Below, piece by piece: positions 1 through 11,573 of a DNA stretch of 64,000 nt. The notes below the pieces were generated by a model. It was not told the DNA's origin. It saw only the letters and a list, made by a program, of their open reading frames with translations, and did no database searches. Positions within the stretch are counted from its first letter, which is position 1; each line of letters begins with the position of its first letter. This DNA is from Hydrangea macrophylla (taxonomy: Eukaryota; Streptophyta; Magnoliopsida; Cornales; Hydrangeaceae): contig CM066988.1 in NCBI GenBank assembly GCA_033977485.1, positions 51,521,649-51,585,648 on the forward strand, written 5' to 3'. Both the position numbers and the translations under genes were made by a program.

Positions 1-1344
1 CACTTCTTTATTATTAACTGATTGTTAATGTCTAGCTTGGGGTTATCTATGCACACACGCGCTCATAGTAGACTACATGTCTTCATGGAATGCACACACG
101 TGCACATAATGTGCACTGCACACAGCACATGTGCACATCATAGTAGCCCACGTTCACAGCAAGCACGTGTGTAATGCACACATGCACGACAGCGCACAAC
201 ACGCGCACAAGCAGCACACGTCCACGCGCAATGCATACATTTTTGGTCTAACTTTCTGGTCATCTTTACCCTAGATAAAAATTATTTTAAATTTTTCCTC
301 AGAACTGCAATATAATATTATATCTCTCTGAGTTATCTTCCCACAGCTGCGAACGGGGCATGATTTGAAGTACCGAGTGAGGAGAAAAGTCCATTTTGCT
401 AACACACTGTCAGTATGAAAAACTGCTACTTTTTATTCCAAGTTTTATAATTTCAATCTATTTTTGTTCCATAAGATGAATGAATGATCAAACTCTCAAA
501 ACTACAAAGTTATAGGTCTAGATGTCTTCTTTCCAGAATATTAAGATTTGAATGATTTGGAAGTTTGAGTGAAAATTTGTGGCCAAAATACTACAGCTAC
601 TGCAAGCTGCCAAAATAACTGTTTTTGAGTTTATTTTAGCTACTGTTTTTAGGCCATATCTCCCAAACGATTTGGGTAAATGTTCTAAAATTTTAAGGGT
701 AAAAGATTATGAAAAAAAGAACAACTTTCTTATAGAACACCTTTGGATTTTATCGAGAAATCGCAAGAAGATCTCCATGTGAGGATTAGAAAATGAGCTG
801 TAACTCTTAACCACTGATTGGTAATTAGTCATTGATTTTTACATGTTTGTCATTTTCTGGTTACAATTTGTTCTACTTCTTACCATGTTAATTTCATTTG
901 TTTGGTAATGGTGTTGTTTTATTGTGGTGCGGGGGATGATGTATGATCTCTATGTTTGGGTCTTCATTGTCTTGTTTTTTTTTTCATTATGTGTTGCTTA
1001 GTTGTTCTCTGTCCACTGTCCAGTGTTTCAATTTTCCTTATTCCTATTGTTTTTTCTTTTTTCTTTTCGGTTGAACTTATTTCTACTTCTGAAAACAGGA
1101 GCATTGATTTTTTTTTTTACAATATGATTTGTTTAAACTAATATGTGATGCCCAATGTTTTGTTTTTAAAATATGAGGTTAAATTGAGGTTTGTATTCAC
1201 TCAATCCCTATATTGTTTCTCGATTTTATAACAAGAATGATTTATTCTTTTTGTGCCCACTTTCGATTCATGGTGGTTATGGAATATAGAAGAAATAGAC
1301 ATTTTCTAACAAAAAAATTCACTTGGGCTAGAAACTGTGCTATA
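1..1344. other. Non-coding stretch, CA/TG-rich at its start
   Basis: I recognise no gene here. Bases about 45-240 are rich in alternating purine-pyrimidine runs (ACACGTGCAC-like), the kind of sequence that can form Z-DNA. The rest is AT-rich and carries only short chance open frames without codon bias or recognisable domains. It could be worn-out transposon sequence, but no terminal structure is visible. Confidence 0.5.
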
Positions 1345-2330
1345 TAAAATCTAGGGTAAATTACACAAACCTCCCTTGAGGTTTGCCTTAATTACACGGA
1401 CCTCTCTTGAGGTTTCAAAAATTACATGGACCTCCCTCGAGGTTTGTAATTAGGTAACAAAACGCCCCCTCCCCTAACGGTCCGTTAGTTTTTTTTACAT
1501 TAGCCTTCACTGAAATTACAATTACCCCCCCCCCCCCCCCTAATATTATAAAATTGTCATACTAAGCCCCATTTCTCTTATATTTTTGTGCTAATTATAA
1601 AATCCCTTCTCCCTCCTATGTTTCTGGGTTAATTTTTTAGCATTAATTTATATCATTTATACAAAATACATATAAATAGGTCCAAAATTTTTTTCCCCGA
1701 ACAAACATCTGTCAAGCCCCCTCTGTATTAATTTTCTAGATCCGCCCTTACTCCTATACTTCAAAAGTGGACACTTAACCCCTTGTAATTGTGAACTAAA
1801 ATGGAACTATTATGATTTCACTCAAAGAGCGTTAACCCCAAAATTAGCATAACAAAAGGGGTTAAGTGTTTATATTTTTAACCAATTTTAGAATTTTCGT
1901 CAGTTTTAAGTGAAATCATAACATTTCCATTTTAGTCCACAATCACAGGGGGTTAAGTGTCCACTTTTGAATCATAGGGGCATAAGCGGATCTAGAAAAT
2001 TAATACCTGGGGGCTTGATAGAGGTTTGTTTGGGGAAATAATTTTTTTTGACCTATTTATATATATTCTATGTAGATGATATAAATTAATGCTAAAAAAA
2101 TTAACCCAAAAACATAGTATGACAATTTTATAATATTAGGGGGGCTAATTGTAATTTTCAGGGGAGGCTAATGTAAAAAAAAAAAACCAACGGACCGGTA
2201 GGGCAGGGGGCGTTTTGTTATCTAATTACAAATCTCGAGGGAGGTCCGTGTAATTTTTGAAACCTCAGGGAAGGTCCGTGTAATTAAGGTAAACCTCATG
2301 AGAGGTTTGTGTAATTTACCCTAAAATCTA
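1345..2330. mobile_element. Mutator-like fold-back element with 9-bp target duplication
   Basis: The element runs from 1,354 to 2,321 (968 bp). It starts GGGTAAATTACACAAACCTC and ends with the inverted counterpart. A perfect 9-bp direct repeat, TAAAATCTA, flanks it at 1,345-1,353 and 2,322-2,330. The inverted arms reach far inward: the CCCCCT-rich tract near 1,530 pairs with the GGGGGG tract near 2,140, and the text around 1,700 pairs with that around 2,030, so nearly the whole element folds back. Inside each arm is a degenerate repeat of about 30-40 bp (AATTACA..GGACCTC..GAGG) present about three times. A 9-bp duplication with long terminal inverted repeats is the mark of Mutator-like transposition. 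There is no transposase, so it is non-autonomous. Confidence 0.88.
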
Positions 2331-3240
2331 TTAATGTTAAGGAGGGTCACCCAAAGTGCCCATGTAGTGAGCTACGTATTGATCATTGGATCAGGAAATA
2401 CTTTTCTTTGTTGGGTTACTAACCCAAAGTTCAAACATTGAGGAAAATATGAAGGAAAAGAATTGTAAAAATAAATTTGAAGTTTTGAAGTTTAGGAGCC
2501 ATATAAGTGTGGAAGAAAACTCTAGGGACAAAACCCCACTATTGTAACTGGCCAATTAACATGTCGCTAGCTATTGTTGTCAAAAGTGGATTAACCAATT
2601 CTAACTACTCCGTCACTATGAGGTTATAACCCAAATTTGGTTTAAGGTAGGCAATAGAAGGTGTTACAAGTTTTGTTACCTTTCTGTGACTATCATTGTT
2701 GTGTTTTATTAATTTGTGGCTTTTTCTAGGAAATATTTATGATTTTAGAATTGGAAATTTCATATCCATTCACTCCATGCCTTTTCTTTCCTTGGTTTTT
2801 TTTTCTTCATATATTTTATTTACTATGTGCTAATATTTGTAGGATGCCATTTGAAGCCAGTACTTGACTTGGTGAGTTAGGATCTCTAATTTGAACAATT
2901 TAAGTGGTCTCATATCCCAGCCACGCATGCCAAGCTCTCACTCCAAGCAACTCAACTCTCTACACTAGATTCATCTTCAAGTTGTAATATATTTAGTTTG
3001 TCAAATGCAAAGACGATTGAAACTAGAGTGATTGTTTCAACGACAACTCCTCGGACCGTAATTTGTAGTAATCTTTTTTTTTATTATTACTTTTGAATTG
3101 TGTGTTTAATTTTTATTTGAATTTGAACAAATGGTGTTTGGCAACTTGTGTTGATTATAGTTAAATCATTTTTGGATTACAATTGTTGTATATAGTTAAA
3201 TCATTTTTGGATTACAATTGTACAGGTAAAATCTTTCACA
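2331..3240. other. Non-coding, nothing recognised
   Basis: AT-rich sequence with no convincing open frame, domain or terminal repeats. A short near-duplicate (TATAGTTAAATCATTTTTGG twice, near 3,155 and 3,190) is the only internal structure I see. Confidence 0.4.
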
Positions 3241-3640
3241 TAAATTGTCACTAATATTTGTTGCAGTTAAATTGGATGACAAAATCATAAATTGTCACCA
3301 ACATTTGTCTCTGACATTGTCACCGCTCAAACAATGACAAAATTAAAATTATTGTCACTAACATTATCACCACCACTAGCAATGACAAAATTAAAATCAT
3401 TGTCACCGCTAATAGCAGTGACAAATTTAAAATTATTGTCAAAGAGAAGGAATACCCCTTCAAGGGGTCCTCAAATGGACAGTGACAAACAAAATTGCCA
3501 CTGCTCCGAGCAATGACAAACACTTTTTGTCACCCTCGGAATTGTCACGGTATAACAGCGACAAAGACCCTTTGTCACCTACCAGAGCAGTGACAAATCG
3601 GCCATTTTGGTGCAGCGAAATTATTTACAACAATAAACTC
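3241..3640. repeat. Array of TTGTCAC / TGACAA short palindromes
   Basis: About a dozen copies of TTGTCAC and its inverse (G)TGACAA alternate over 400 bp and form imperfect hairpins, for example TTGTCACCGCTAATAGCAGTGACAA-like units near 3,400. Alternating motifs of this kind are typical of the subterminal regions of plant CACTA transposons, whose transposase binds them. I see no CACTA end or target duplication, so this is a possible remnant only. The overlapping open frames on both strands are by-products of the repeat. Confidence 0.5.
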
Positions 3641-3782
3641 AAAGTCTTGCTACAAGCGGCACCACTTTTATGTTCACATAGGTGAAGTTCTATCAATGTG
3701 TCCCTGCTACTGTAGACACTTAAGATTATCTGTACTTCATTAAGAGTATATAAACTCATCCTCCTAAAACGTAGCAGTCAAC

Positions 3783-6700
3783 TGCAGACACCCCAATTTT
3801 CACCTAACGTCGAATTTAGGAGAGCGTCACCACCACGTCCAATGATGATAAGGACCGAAAGATTCGAAGTATTCCAAGCTCTTCAGAAAGTTCTCCAAAC
3901 GCAATAAAATTTCACAGAAAGAAGAAAATATCAGGTATTTAGGAGAATTCAGGTATAAAACTCCATTTTTGGAAAAGATCTTCGAAAATAAGTTTCTTTC
4001 AGAAAAAAGGAAGAAAGAAAAGACCTAAGAAGAGAAGTTCAACAAAAAACAGCACACGACAGTATTCCGCGGCACTCAGTGAGTGCCGAATGGCATTCAG
4101 TGAATGCTGGCCCGACATTTATAGAGTGTCGCCGACATTTTCTGACTGCCGTTTACTTTTAAAGTCCGTATTTTGTGGTACAATACGTATATGCATGTGG
4201 ATAAAAACAAAAAACTGATAAAATAAGGTTGACAAAAATGCGGCAAATAATAATTTTGCGCGGCACTTGCCGAGAGCCGCGCGCCAGTCATTGAGTGCCG
4301 CCGCGGCTTTCACGGATTGCCGCAGCAGCATCCACTGACTGCCGCAAAAGATTTTTGACCGCCGCCCTGTGCAGCAGTCTGTCTATTTTCAGAAAGTACG
4401 TATTGTACCACCAAATGCTGTATTTATAGCTTTTTTTTACTCCGAATTCACTAAAATTACCTAGGTATTTTTGTCTATATAAGAAGAGGTATCTTCATTG
4501 AGATGGGGGGAAGAGACCAAAAGAGAAAAAAAAATTGGGGAAATTTGAGAGGAATTTAGGAGAACTTTTGAGAGAAGAACATTTGAGTAGAAGAGAGAAC
4601 ATTGGGAGGAAAACTTGAAAGAAGAACTTGGAAGATCTTCAAAATATAGAAGCTTGAGGATAGTCTTGGAGGTGAAACTCTACTCTTGTTAGTTTTTTTT
4701 TTTTTTTTTTTTTTATGGATTTAGAGCACTTGCTCTCTTAGTTTTCTTGATTTCATTTCCTCATTTTTTGTTTATACTTTTCTCTTGAGATTCTTGGAGA
4801 TCTTCAATATCTCTCTTGAAAGCTCTTGAGTTTGATCTTTTGAATCTCATGTAAGCTTATGCTTCACATAGGAGTCAAAGTTTGATCATCACTTCACTTT
4901 GTAAACAAATAGGTGGATCCAAGTCCATATTCATGACTTGGATTCTCTAACTTGGAATTTCATGGGGTCTTCTTTATATCCTCTTGAAGTTCATGAGCTA
5001 GTTCTTTGATTCTTCTTCGTTTTTTCTTGTTTATGTTCTTCTCTTGAGACTCTTGGGGATCTTCCATATCTCACTTGAATCTCATGAGTTTGATCTTTTA
5101 GTCTCATGTAAACTTATGATTCACATGAGATTTAAAGTTGATCATTATTTTAGTAGGAAGAAGTAGATGAATCCAAACCCCTACCATGGTTTGGGTCCTC
5201 TAAGCTTGAGTTTTCATGGAGTCTCCTTATATTCCTTGAAAACTCATGAGTTTTAGTCATGTCTTGATCTCCAATGACCATCAAATGGTAGGAGAAGTGG
5301 TTTGGTTTAAACCCAACTTCATGGTTTAATAGTTGGAGTTACCAAATAAAAGTTGAACTTGACAAATGAAAATAGTGAGTTCACAAACTGTTTTTGATCA
5401 AAGATTTTTAGTTCGAAATCTAACCGTTGAAATCCAGTGAAACCAATGGGAAAGTATCAATAACACAATATTCTACCACTGTAATTTTTGTTTTAAGATG
5501 GTTTCATGTTTAAAATGGTTTGGTCATGAGTTTTGTGTAGTAACAATAATCTGTCCAGAATTTCAGAACAGCAAATTCGTATTAAAATTAATAGATCGGA
5601 ATTTTAACAAAGTTTCTTTGACTTCAAATAATTTTTTCTATGAGGTGTAATGTGTTAGGAAGATACCCTAAAAAGAACAAAGCATTTCTAATCTTTTTGC
5701 TATTTTTAAAAAATCAAACAATATCTCTGGACAGAGAGTTGTACATCTCTGAATGATGTCTAGTTTTTATCCATTTCCCAGAGATCTAACCGTTGAAACT
5801 TTGATTTTCTTTTTTATTTGAAAACTAGACTCACAGATGCATCTTGTGTCCAAAATTCACCGACATCAAACCATGGGAAATATGCTTTTTCCTTTTTTAA
5901 AGTTCTGGTCTGCTCTCTGCAATTTTCAGAATTTTCTGACACATTTGACCAACTTTTGTAAATAATGGCCCAAATGATTCTCCTATGATTTAGGGCTTAA
6001 ACCATGTCTGAATAATGATTAATTAGACTTAAATCCAAAGGCTCAATGATCAAAATCAATGAATAAATTCACAGTTAATAGCCTACTCTTGTTCATATTC
6101 ATGAATTCATATACATTCATCCATACATGTTGATACTTGTAATTAGGACTTATTTTAGCTAGAATATGTTACTTAGGATTCTATAATATATCTCGTTTAA
6201 AACATATGGACTAACCCTTTGTTTTGTAGCGCTATTGAGGTACGATTTCTCAACCCCTCTCTAGTTTATTGCATTATTTGATTTTAATTGATTTTTGACT
6301 TCAAGTGCGACACCTTAGAATTAGGACTTGCTTTACTTGTATCTATGGATTAGAGACTCTATTCCTAGGTTTTATCTACTTGCATGCATTTGCACGTTTA
6401 ATATTCACGGTCGGATCCCGGGTAAGTTCTCTAGTTCCCTATTTGCATATCATATTGCCTGCTACTTGAATTATGTGATTTTTGAATGATATTTTATCAC
6501 TTGCAATCTTACACCATTTAGACATGCTTTTCTAATGTATATTTATACATATGTATTAGTTGAGGGCACATTTAAATTAATAAATCGATTAAAAGAATGT
6601 TGAGTAGAGGCCTATCGCGAGATAGAATGAGAAGGGGTGTTTTAGTATTTCCCTTCTCAATCCATAATCCCCGGACCTAGTTTAATCTTTGGTTTCGCAA

Positions 6701-6831
6701 AAGATCAGTTGCTTTAAAATGGTTTCTTAATTTTTCCTTTTAAAAATTAAGTGACGACTCATTTGTTTTTGAATTTGAACTTTAGAAAAGCTTTTAGAAA
6801 AGCTGTGGGTAAGAAAATTGCGATATCCACA
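3783..6831 (+). repeat. 5' LTR of the outer element
   Basis: It begins TGCAGACACCCC (the 3' copy has TGTAGACACCCC) and ends CGATATCCACA. A TATA box, TATATAA at 4,476-4,482, marks the likely promoter. Upstream of it, 4,068-4,345 holds GC-rich inverted motifs (GCGGCACT..AGTGCC). Downstream, about 4,690-5,240 is a diverged tandem duplication of about 280 bp built on CTCTTGAGA..CTTGGAGATCTTC. Compared with the 3' LTR, it lacks about a dozen bases near 6,638 and has scattered substitutions. Confidence 0.9.
4476..4482 (+). promoter_or_regulatory. TATA box of the outer 5' LTR
   Basis: TATATAA lies in a conserved stretch also present in the 3' LTR (23,236-23,242). It sits downstream of the GC-rich inverted motifs and upstream of a GA-rich leader, as expected for the U3/R boundary. 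Confidence 0.6.
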
Positions 6832-6834
6832 ATC

Positions 6835-6851
6835 TGGCGACTCTGCTGGGA
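6835..6851 (+). other. Primer binding site of the outer element
   Basis: TGGCGACTCTGCTGGGA starts three bases after the LTR end (..CCACA). This is the Ogre-type site, reported in that group as complementary to the 3' end of a tRNA-Arg. It fixes the plus orientation of the element. Confidence 0.8.
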
Positions 6852-8269
6852 ATCGAACCTAGAATCTCTGGTTTCGCAGACCAGAATTCTGATTTTGGGT
6901 TCACTTGAGGATTAGACTTGAAAGCATCCTTCTAATCGTATTAATCAATCTTTGTGTGCCTGTTGCATTTCACTTGCATGTCCAGCCAGTCGATTGCACA
7001 GTACTATGACCTTGGAGACTCAGGGCAACCTTCGGTCAAGTTATCATGGGACTGTGTGATCACCCTTGATCTCGTACCATGATTTGGTATATAAAGCGTC
7101 CTATCGGATGTGTGTCAAGGGTCTCTTATTTGACCAAAACCCAGTCTTTGCATGGTAGCTTCTATAGAAAATTTCAATCTTAGGAAATCAATTCTTGATT
7201 AGGATTATGTGCTAGGAAGTTTTGTATGCCCGAAAGGGATTACTTGAGATGATGACGGTACTTGCTTGACGAAAGACGTATAATCTTTTAATCACCTTTC
7301 AGCAATTTCTCCTCATGTTCCACGGCATTTGGGGAACATGCCGAACCCTGATCATAAGATTATACTTCTTATATCATGTTTAGCTAAGCATCACTGACCT
7401 TGCATGTATCCAAATTCAAGAAAAGTACGGTGATAATCCGATCATGTGATCCTTCTGCCCAAAGAATTTTAAATCCATCTTTAAAAGCAAAAATATTTTT
7501 TCCATCTTTATTCCAAAGTTTTCAATCGCTTTTTCAAAAATCTTTGGAGTTCACTTTTTTATTTATTTATTAAAACTCCAAATTAATTACCTTTGTTAAG
7601 GTACATTTTCACATGATCATTTTCTAAGGAAAAATTCAAAATTTTGGGAGTTGTTTTTGAAAAAAAAATGCACTTCAAATGAATTTTAAAACAAAATTTC
7701 AATCCAATCATCTTCATTGAGAAATGTTTTCACATCCTCATTTTTTTTAATAAAAGATTCAAAATTCTTGAGAATTATTTTTGAAGGATCTCATCGTTCT
7801 AAAGAAATGCTTTTCAAATGAATTTCGAAAATTTTAAATACCCGACCTTTGAAAGGGTAGTGGGGATCACAATGAAAGGAGAAATTATCGCACTTGACAT
7901 GGGTGGGGATTTTATGTGCTTATGTGTTTACCTGTTAGGATTAGAATTTTCCTTTGCTTTGGCATATAGAGTAGGCACACACACACTTGCATTTCACTCG
8001 TGTGCCATATGTGCAGTGCATGCATCAAATCATAAGAGCATGTACATTTCGCGCTCTCACCAATCGATATCATTACATACGTGTAGCGTACAAACTCACA
8101 ACATCTTCGTCCCAATTAAGATCAAAGTCCCTAAAAAAAACCCTTACTATTCAATTCTGCATGCGGACCTTTTTCCTATCTGTTTTTTTAGAAAGAGTGG
8201 AACAACCAGAGCCCCTAGTAAGGACACTTCTAATCTTCTTGGGTTTATCTCTCTTAATTAGAGGAGATC
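6852..8269 (+). other. 5' leader of the outer element
   Basis: A leader of 1.4 kb between the primer site and the gag-like frame. It has no credible coding potential. An open frame at 7,818-8,261 overlaps the start of gag in another frame and has no recognisable composition. A CA/TG-rich patch near 7,975-8,090 resembles the one at the window start. Confidence 0.55.
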
Positions 8270-9118
8270 ATGGACCATCATGTCGAGACAGACCCACCAA
8301 TGGCCCACAGAGCTTTGGAGGAGAAAGTGAGCAAACTGCAAGTCATTGTTGAGCAACAAGATTCTAGGGTGAAGCAATTGGAGGCGGTCATGCTTGAGTT
8401 TATTCAATTATTGAAAGATCAAATGGGCCCTGATGAGGAAAAGATGGATCAGAGAATAATGGATTGCTTAAAGAAGCACCAACAGGCATGTCTGAACCCA
8501 CCTGTGCACCGAAGCCCATGTCCAAACCCAACCTATCACCAAAGTCCATACCCAAGCACAACCATTCACCAAAGCCCACATCCAGGCCCAATCCCAACTA
8601 ACCAAAGAGCCATTCCAAGTCCACATCTCAACCCAAAAACCAACTCAAGCTCAAAGTCAAATTCAAAATCAAACCAAGCCCGCAAGCCGAGAATCTTCAC
8701 CAACCTTGGCATGCCATTATCCATGGCCCTTGGTCACCTTGTCAAGAATGGTCACCTCAACCCCCTGGACCCAAAGCCATTACCAAATCCCTTACCTCGC
8801 AAATGTGACCTGTCTTTGTACTGTGCCTACCACCAGACCCCTGGCCATACAACTAACTATTGCATGAAACTCCGCCATGATATCCAAGATCTCATTGAGC
8901 ATAAAATCATCACTCCTTTGCTGAACCCACTGAGTGGCACCTGGCATGACATACAATCTTTTCAATCACAGCCATCGCTGAATACTCTCAAGGGATTCGT
9001 TGCCTCCATGAGTGCACAACAACCAACTGGCCCCGAATCAATCAACAGAATCGCAAAAGGCATTGACAATACTCGATATAAGTCAGAGAAGGGCCATTCA
9101 CTGAAAAATGGGCCATAA
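8270..9118 (+). CDS. Capsid-less mini-Gag protein of the outer element
   Basis: A 282-residue frame. The start conserved with the inner element's protein is the second ATG at 8,300 (MAHRALEEKV here, MAYKALEEKV there); the ten residues before it may or may not be used. Order: a heptad-rich coiled coil (about residues 15-70), a Pro/Ser/His linker with repeated H(Q/R)SP motifs (about 78-110), a basic Ser/Asn/Lys stretch, then a C-terminal domain beginning FTNLGMPLSMALG with a zinc-knuckle-like CAYHQTPGHTTNYC and LRHDIQDLIEH. That last domain is the nucleocapsid-proximal part of plant Ogre/TAT Gag. The capsid (retrotrans_gag) region expected between coiled coil and linker is missing. The stop at 9,116-9,118 may be premature, since about 130 bp of Gag-tail-like frame (VIVFGNGTAEPN) follows. 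The protein presumably binds the element's RNA; this is inferred from the family. Confidence 0.75.
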   Translation: MDHHVETDPPMAHRALEEKVSKLQVIVEQQDSRVKQLEAVMLEFIQLLKDQMGPDEEKMDQRIMDCLKKHQQACLNPPVHRSPCPNPTYHQSPYPSTTIHQSPHPGPIPTNQRAIPSPHLNPKTNSSSKSNSKSNQARKPRIFTNLGMPLSMALGHLVKNGHLNPLDPKPLPNPLPRKCDLSLYCAYHQTPGHTTNYCMKLRHDIQDLIEHKIITPLLNPLSGTWHDIQSFQSQPSLNTLKGFVASMSAQQPTGPESINRIAKGIDNTRYKSEKGHSLKNGP

Positions 9119-11219
9119 GGGCAGATGATGTTCCTACAAAGATACAGAAGGGGAATGATGAACCTGAGAAAGATGCCAGTGAGGTAATAGTGTTTGGAAA
9201 TGGTACTGCTGAACCAAATGTGGATACTCTTGGGGACCCAATAAATTGAAAATTATCTGTGACACTCCAATTGAGACCAAGTCAAGTCTGGTAGTCGAGT
9301 TATGTTAGGTTGGAGTCAAATGTCAAGTCCAGTCGAGTCTTTTGGTCATTCTGTTATCAAGTCTTTTTGCAAGTCTTTGTTGAGTTTATCGAGTCGAGTG
9401 ATGTAATCCTCCTTCCCTACTAGTTGAATAAAATCTCATTTTTCTTGATTCAGTGTGCTAAGTCGTGAATGTATGGATCATTAAGACCAAAAAAAAATGG
9501 AGAAGAAAAAGTCACTTTTTCAAACAATCATGGAAAATACTTTGTTAATAAATCTTTGCATTAAAAAGGATCCCCAAGTGATCAAAGCAAATTTTGTGCC
9601 AAAACCATGGAGAAGTAGAGAATTGATTAGCTTTACTTTAAGAATTTAAAGATGCTCTTGCTCAATCTTGAAAAGATGAACTTGGAACTTTAAGCTTGCT
9701 CACCATCCCCTTTTCTCAAATACCAAGCCTAAAAGATGAGCCCAACCAGTCTAAAGTCATAAACTTGGTCCTTGATGGTAGCCAGACATTTTAAATGAAC
9801 TTCTTCTTCAAAAAATAATAAAAGAAAATGAAAAAAAAAAAGAAAAAGAAAAAGAAAAGAAGAAAGAGCTCTCTAGGATGAAAACCCGAAAGGGCGCCTA
9901 GGCAAAAGATTATAGCACAAAAAAGAAGAAGAAAAGAAAAAAGAAAAAAAAAAGAAAAAGAAGAAAGAGATCGTTAGGATGAAAACCCGGAAGGGTGCCT
10001 AGGCAAAAGTTAGAGCTCAAATAAGATGCGTGTTGATCTCAAAAATCCTAATCCTAGCCAGTCAAAATCATGGAAAGAATAAGAGATAATAAGGTAGAGA
10101 AAAGAAAGGAAAGAGAAAAGAAAAGATAGAGAATAGATAAGATTGAGAATTCTTGAGCACTTCAAAGTAGATCATTGGCACATGAACTATCTCAAGGCTT
10201 TGTGTTGTTCTAAACAAAGAAAAAAAAATTGGAAATGAAAAGAGGGACTTATCAGCTAAAAAAAAACAAATAAAGATTTGAAGGGCTGATATTACTTTGT
10301 GAATATGATAGAGTATGAATAAAACATGATGAGAGTTGTAAAGATTAACTGGCTAGTGAAAAGGTTAAAGAATCAACCGTCAAATAAAAGAGAAGAAAAG
10401 AAAAGAAAAGAAAAGAGGAAAGAGAATAAAATAAAGGAAAAAGTAGTTCATCATGCTACACAAGGGCTACCACAAGTGCCATGCACTCCCTAGACCCAAA
10501 AGGCAACATGGCTCGAAAAGCCCACCAATTCTTGAAGCCTAATTCTTTCAAGACCTCCAGAGTACTTGAACTACGCTCGACCTGATTCCCACTCGGGGAT
10601 ACGTAGGCAACCTGCTCGGTTCGGTCGCCACCAATGATCTGTATTTAAGCTTTGGCCGAACTACTCTGGACCTGATTCCCGTTCAGGGATAAGTAGGCAA
10701 ACCTTGCAAGGTTCTCGATCCATAACCATCCCCAAACCGTAAGTAGCACCCTTTTGCGCCTTTGGTTTCCTTCCTTCAGACTAGGGGCAAACTTACGTTT
10801 GCCTGAAGCCACATATATATCGCCAAACTAGGGGCAAACTTCCTTTGCTGAAAATCCCTTTTATCATAGAAGCAAGCCCCTAAGTCTCTTTCAAACTAGG
10901 GGCAAACTTTGTTTGCCAAAATCCCTCTATGTCGGAGGCAAGTTCTCAAGTAATTGAGTTTGTTTTGAAAAGATTGAAATAGAGTGCCTTTCATTCTATA
11001 AGCTAAAGCACTAATTTGAAGCACATTCTACATGGGCAAAGAATTCGCTAAATCGAAAAGAGGAAGTTTTCAAAGTTTAGATTTATCAGCAAAGCACTAC
11101 CGTTTGTAAGATGATGAATCAAAGAAAGGTGAGATGATACATTATTCACGATGAAAGCACATTAAATCATGATAATATAGAGTGAGTCAGTCGTCTTGCG
11201 TAATTACTTTGTCAAGTCT
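9119..11219 (+). other. Post-gag non-coding region of the outer element, 5' half
   Basis: There is no pol. The stretch holds purine-rich tracts (AAGAAAAAG type, 9,820-10,450) and a tandem pair of a conserved hairpin motif (9,866-9,910 and 9,967-10,018). Two copies of the Ogre-typical GGGATACGTAGGCA-like motif follow (about 10,581-10,620 and 10,678-10,710). Three copies of AGGGGCAAACT, the core of the element's polypurine tract, lie at 10,783, 10,830 and 10,898. Confidence 0.6.
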
Positions 11220-11504
11220 GCCCTTGTAGACACCCCATTTTGTCGGCTATCAGATTTAGGAGACCCATAGCTTGGTGGTTCACAATGATCGTAAAAGACT
11301 CAAAAGGACTCTCGGAAGTCAGCTCCATCTCTCAGAATGCTCAGAATGTCCAAAATGCCCCTAAAAGCCCAAAAACTCTCAGATTTGGTCCCAAAGTTCT
11401 GAAAACATGCTACGTCATAAGAAAAGCGATAAAATGAGTTTTTAAGAGAAATCAGATGAAATCGTCGGCTCCCAGAGACCCCCGGAAGTCCCGGAAAGTC
11501 CCCG

Positions 11505-11573
11505 TTGACCGGTTTGACCAAGGTTTGACCAGGTTTGACCAAGGTTTGACCAGGTTTGACCAAGTTTGACCAA
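11505..11573 (+). promoter_or_regulatory. Cluster of W-box-like TTGACC repeats
   Basis: Seven copies of TTGACC within about 70 bp, spaced 10-12 bp (GGTTTGACCA units), with three more TTTGAC copies near 11,704-11,730. TTGAC(C/T) is the core of the W-box bound by WRKY factors. The position about 0.75 kb upstream of the TATA box fits an LTR enhancer. Binding is inference. Confidence 0.6.

Noticed and set aside
7818..8261. 147-residue open frame in the leader of the outer element
   Set aside because: No counterpart in the inner element's leader and no recognisable domain. It overlaps the gag start in another frame.
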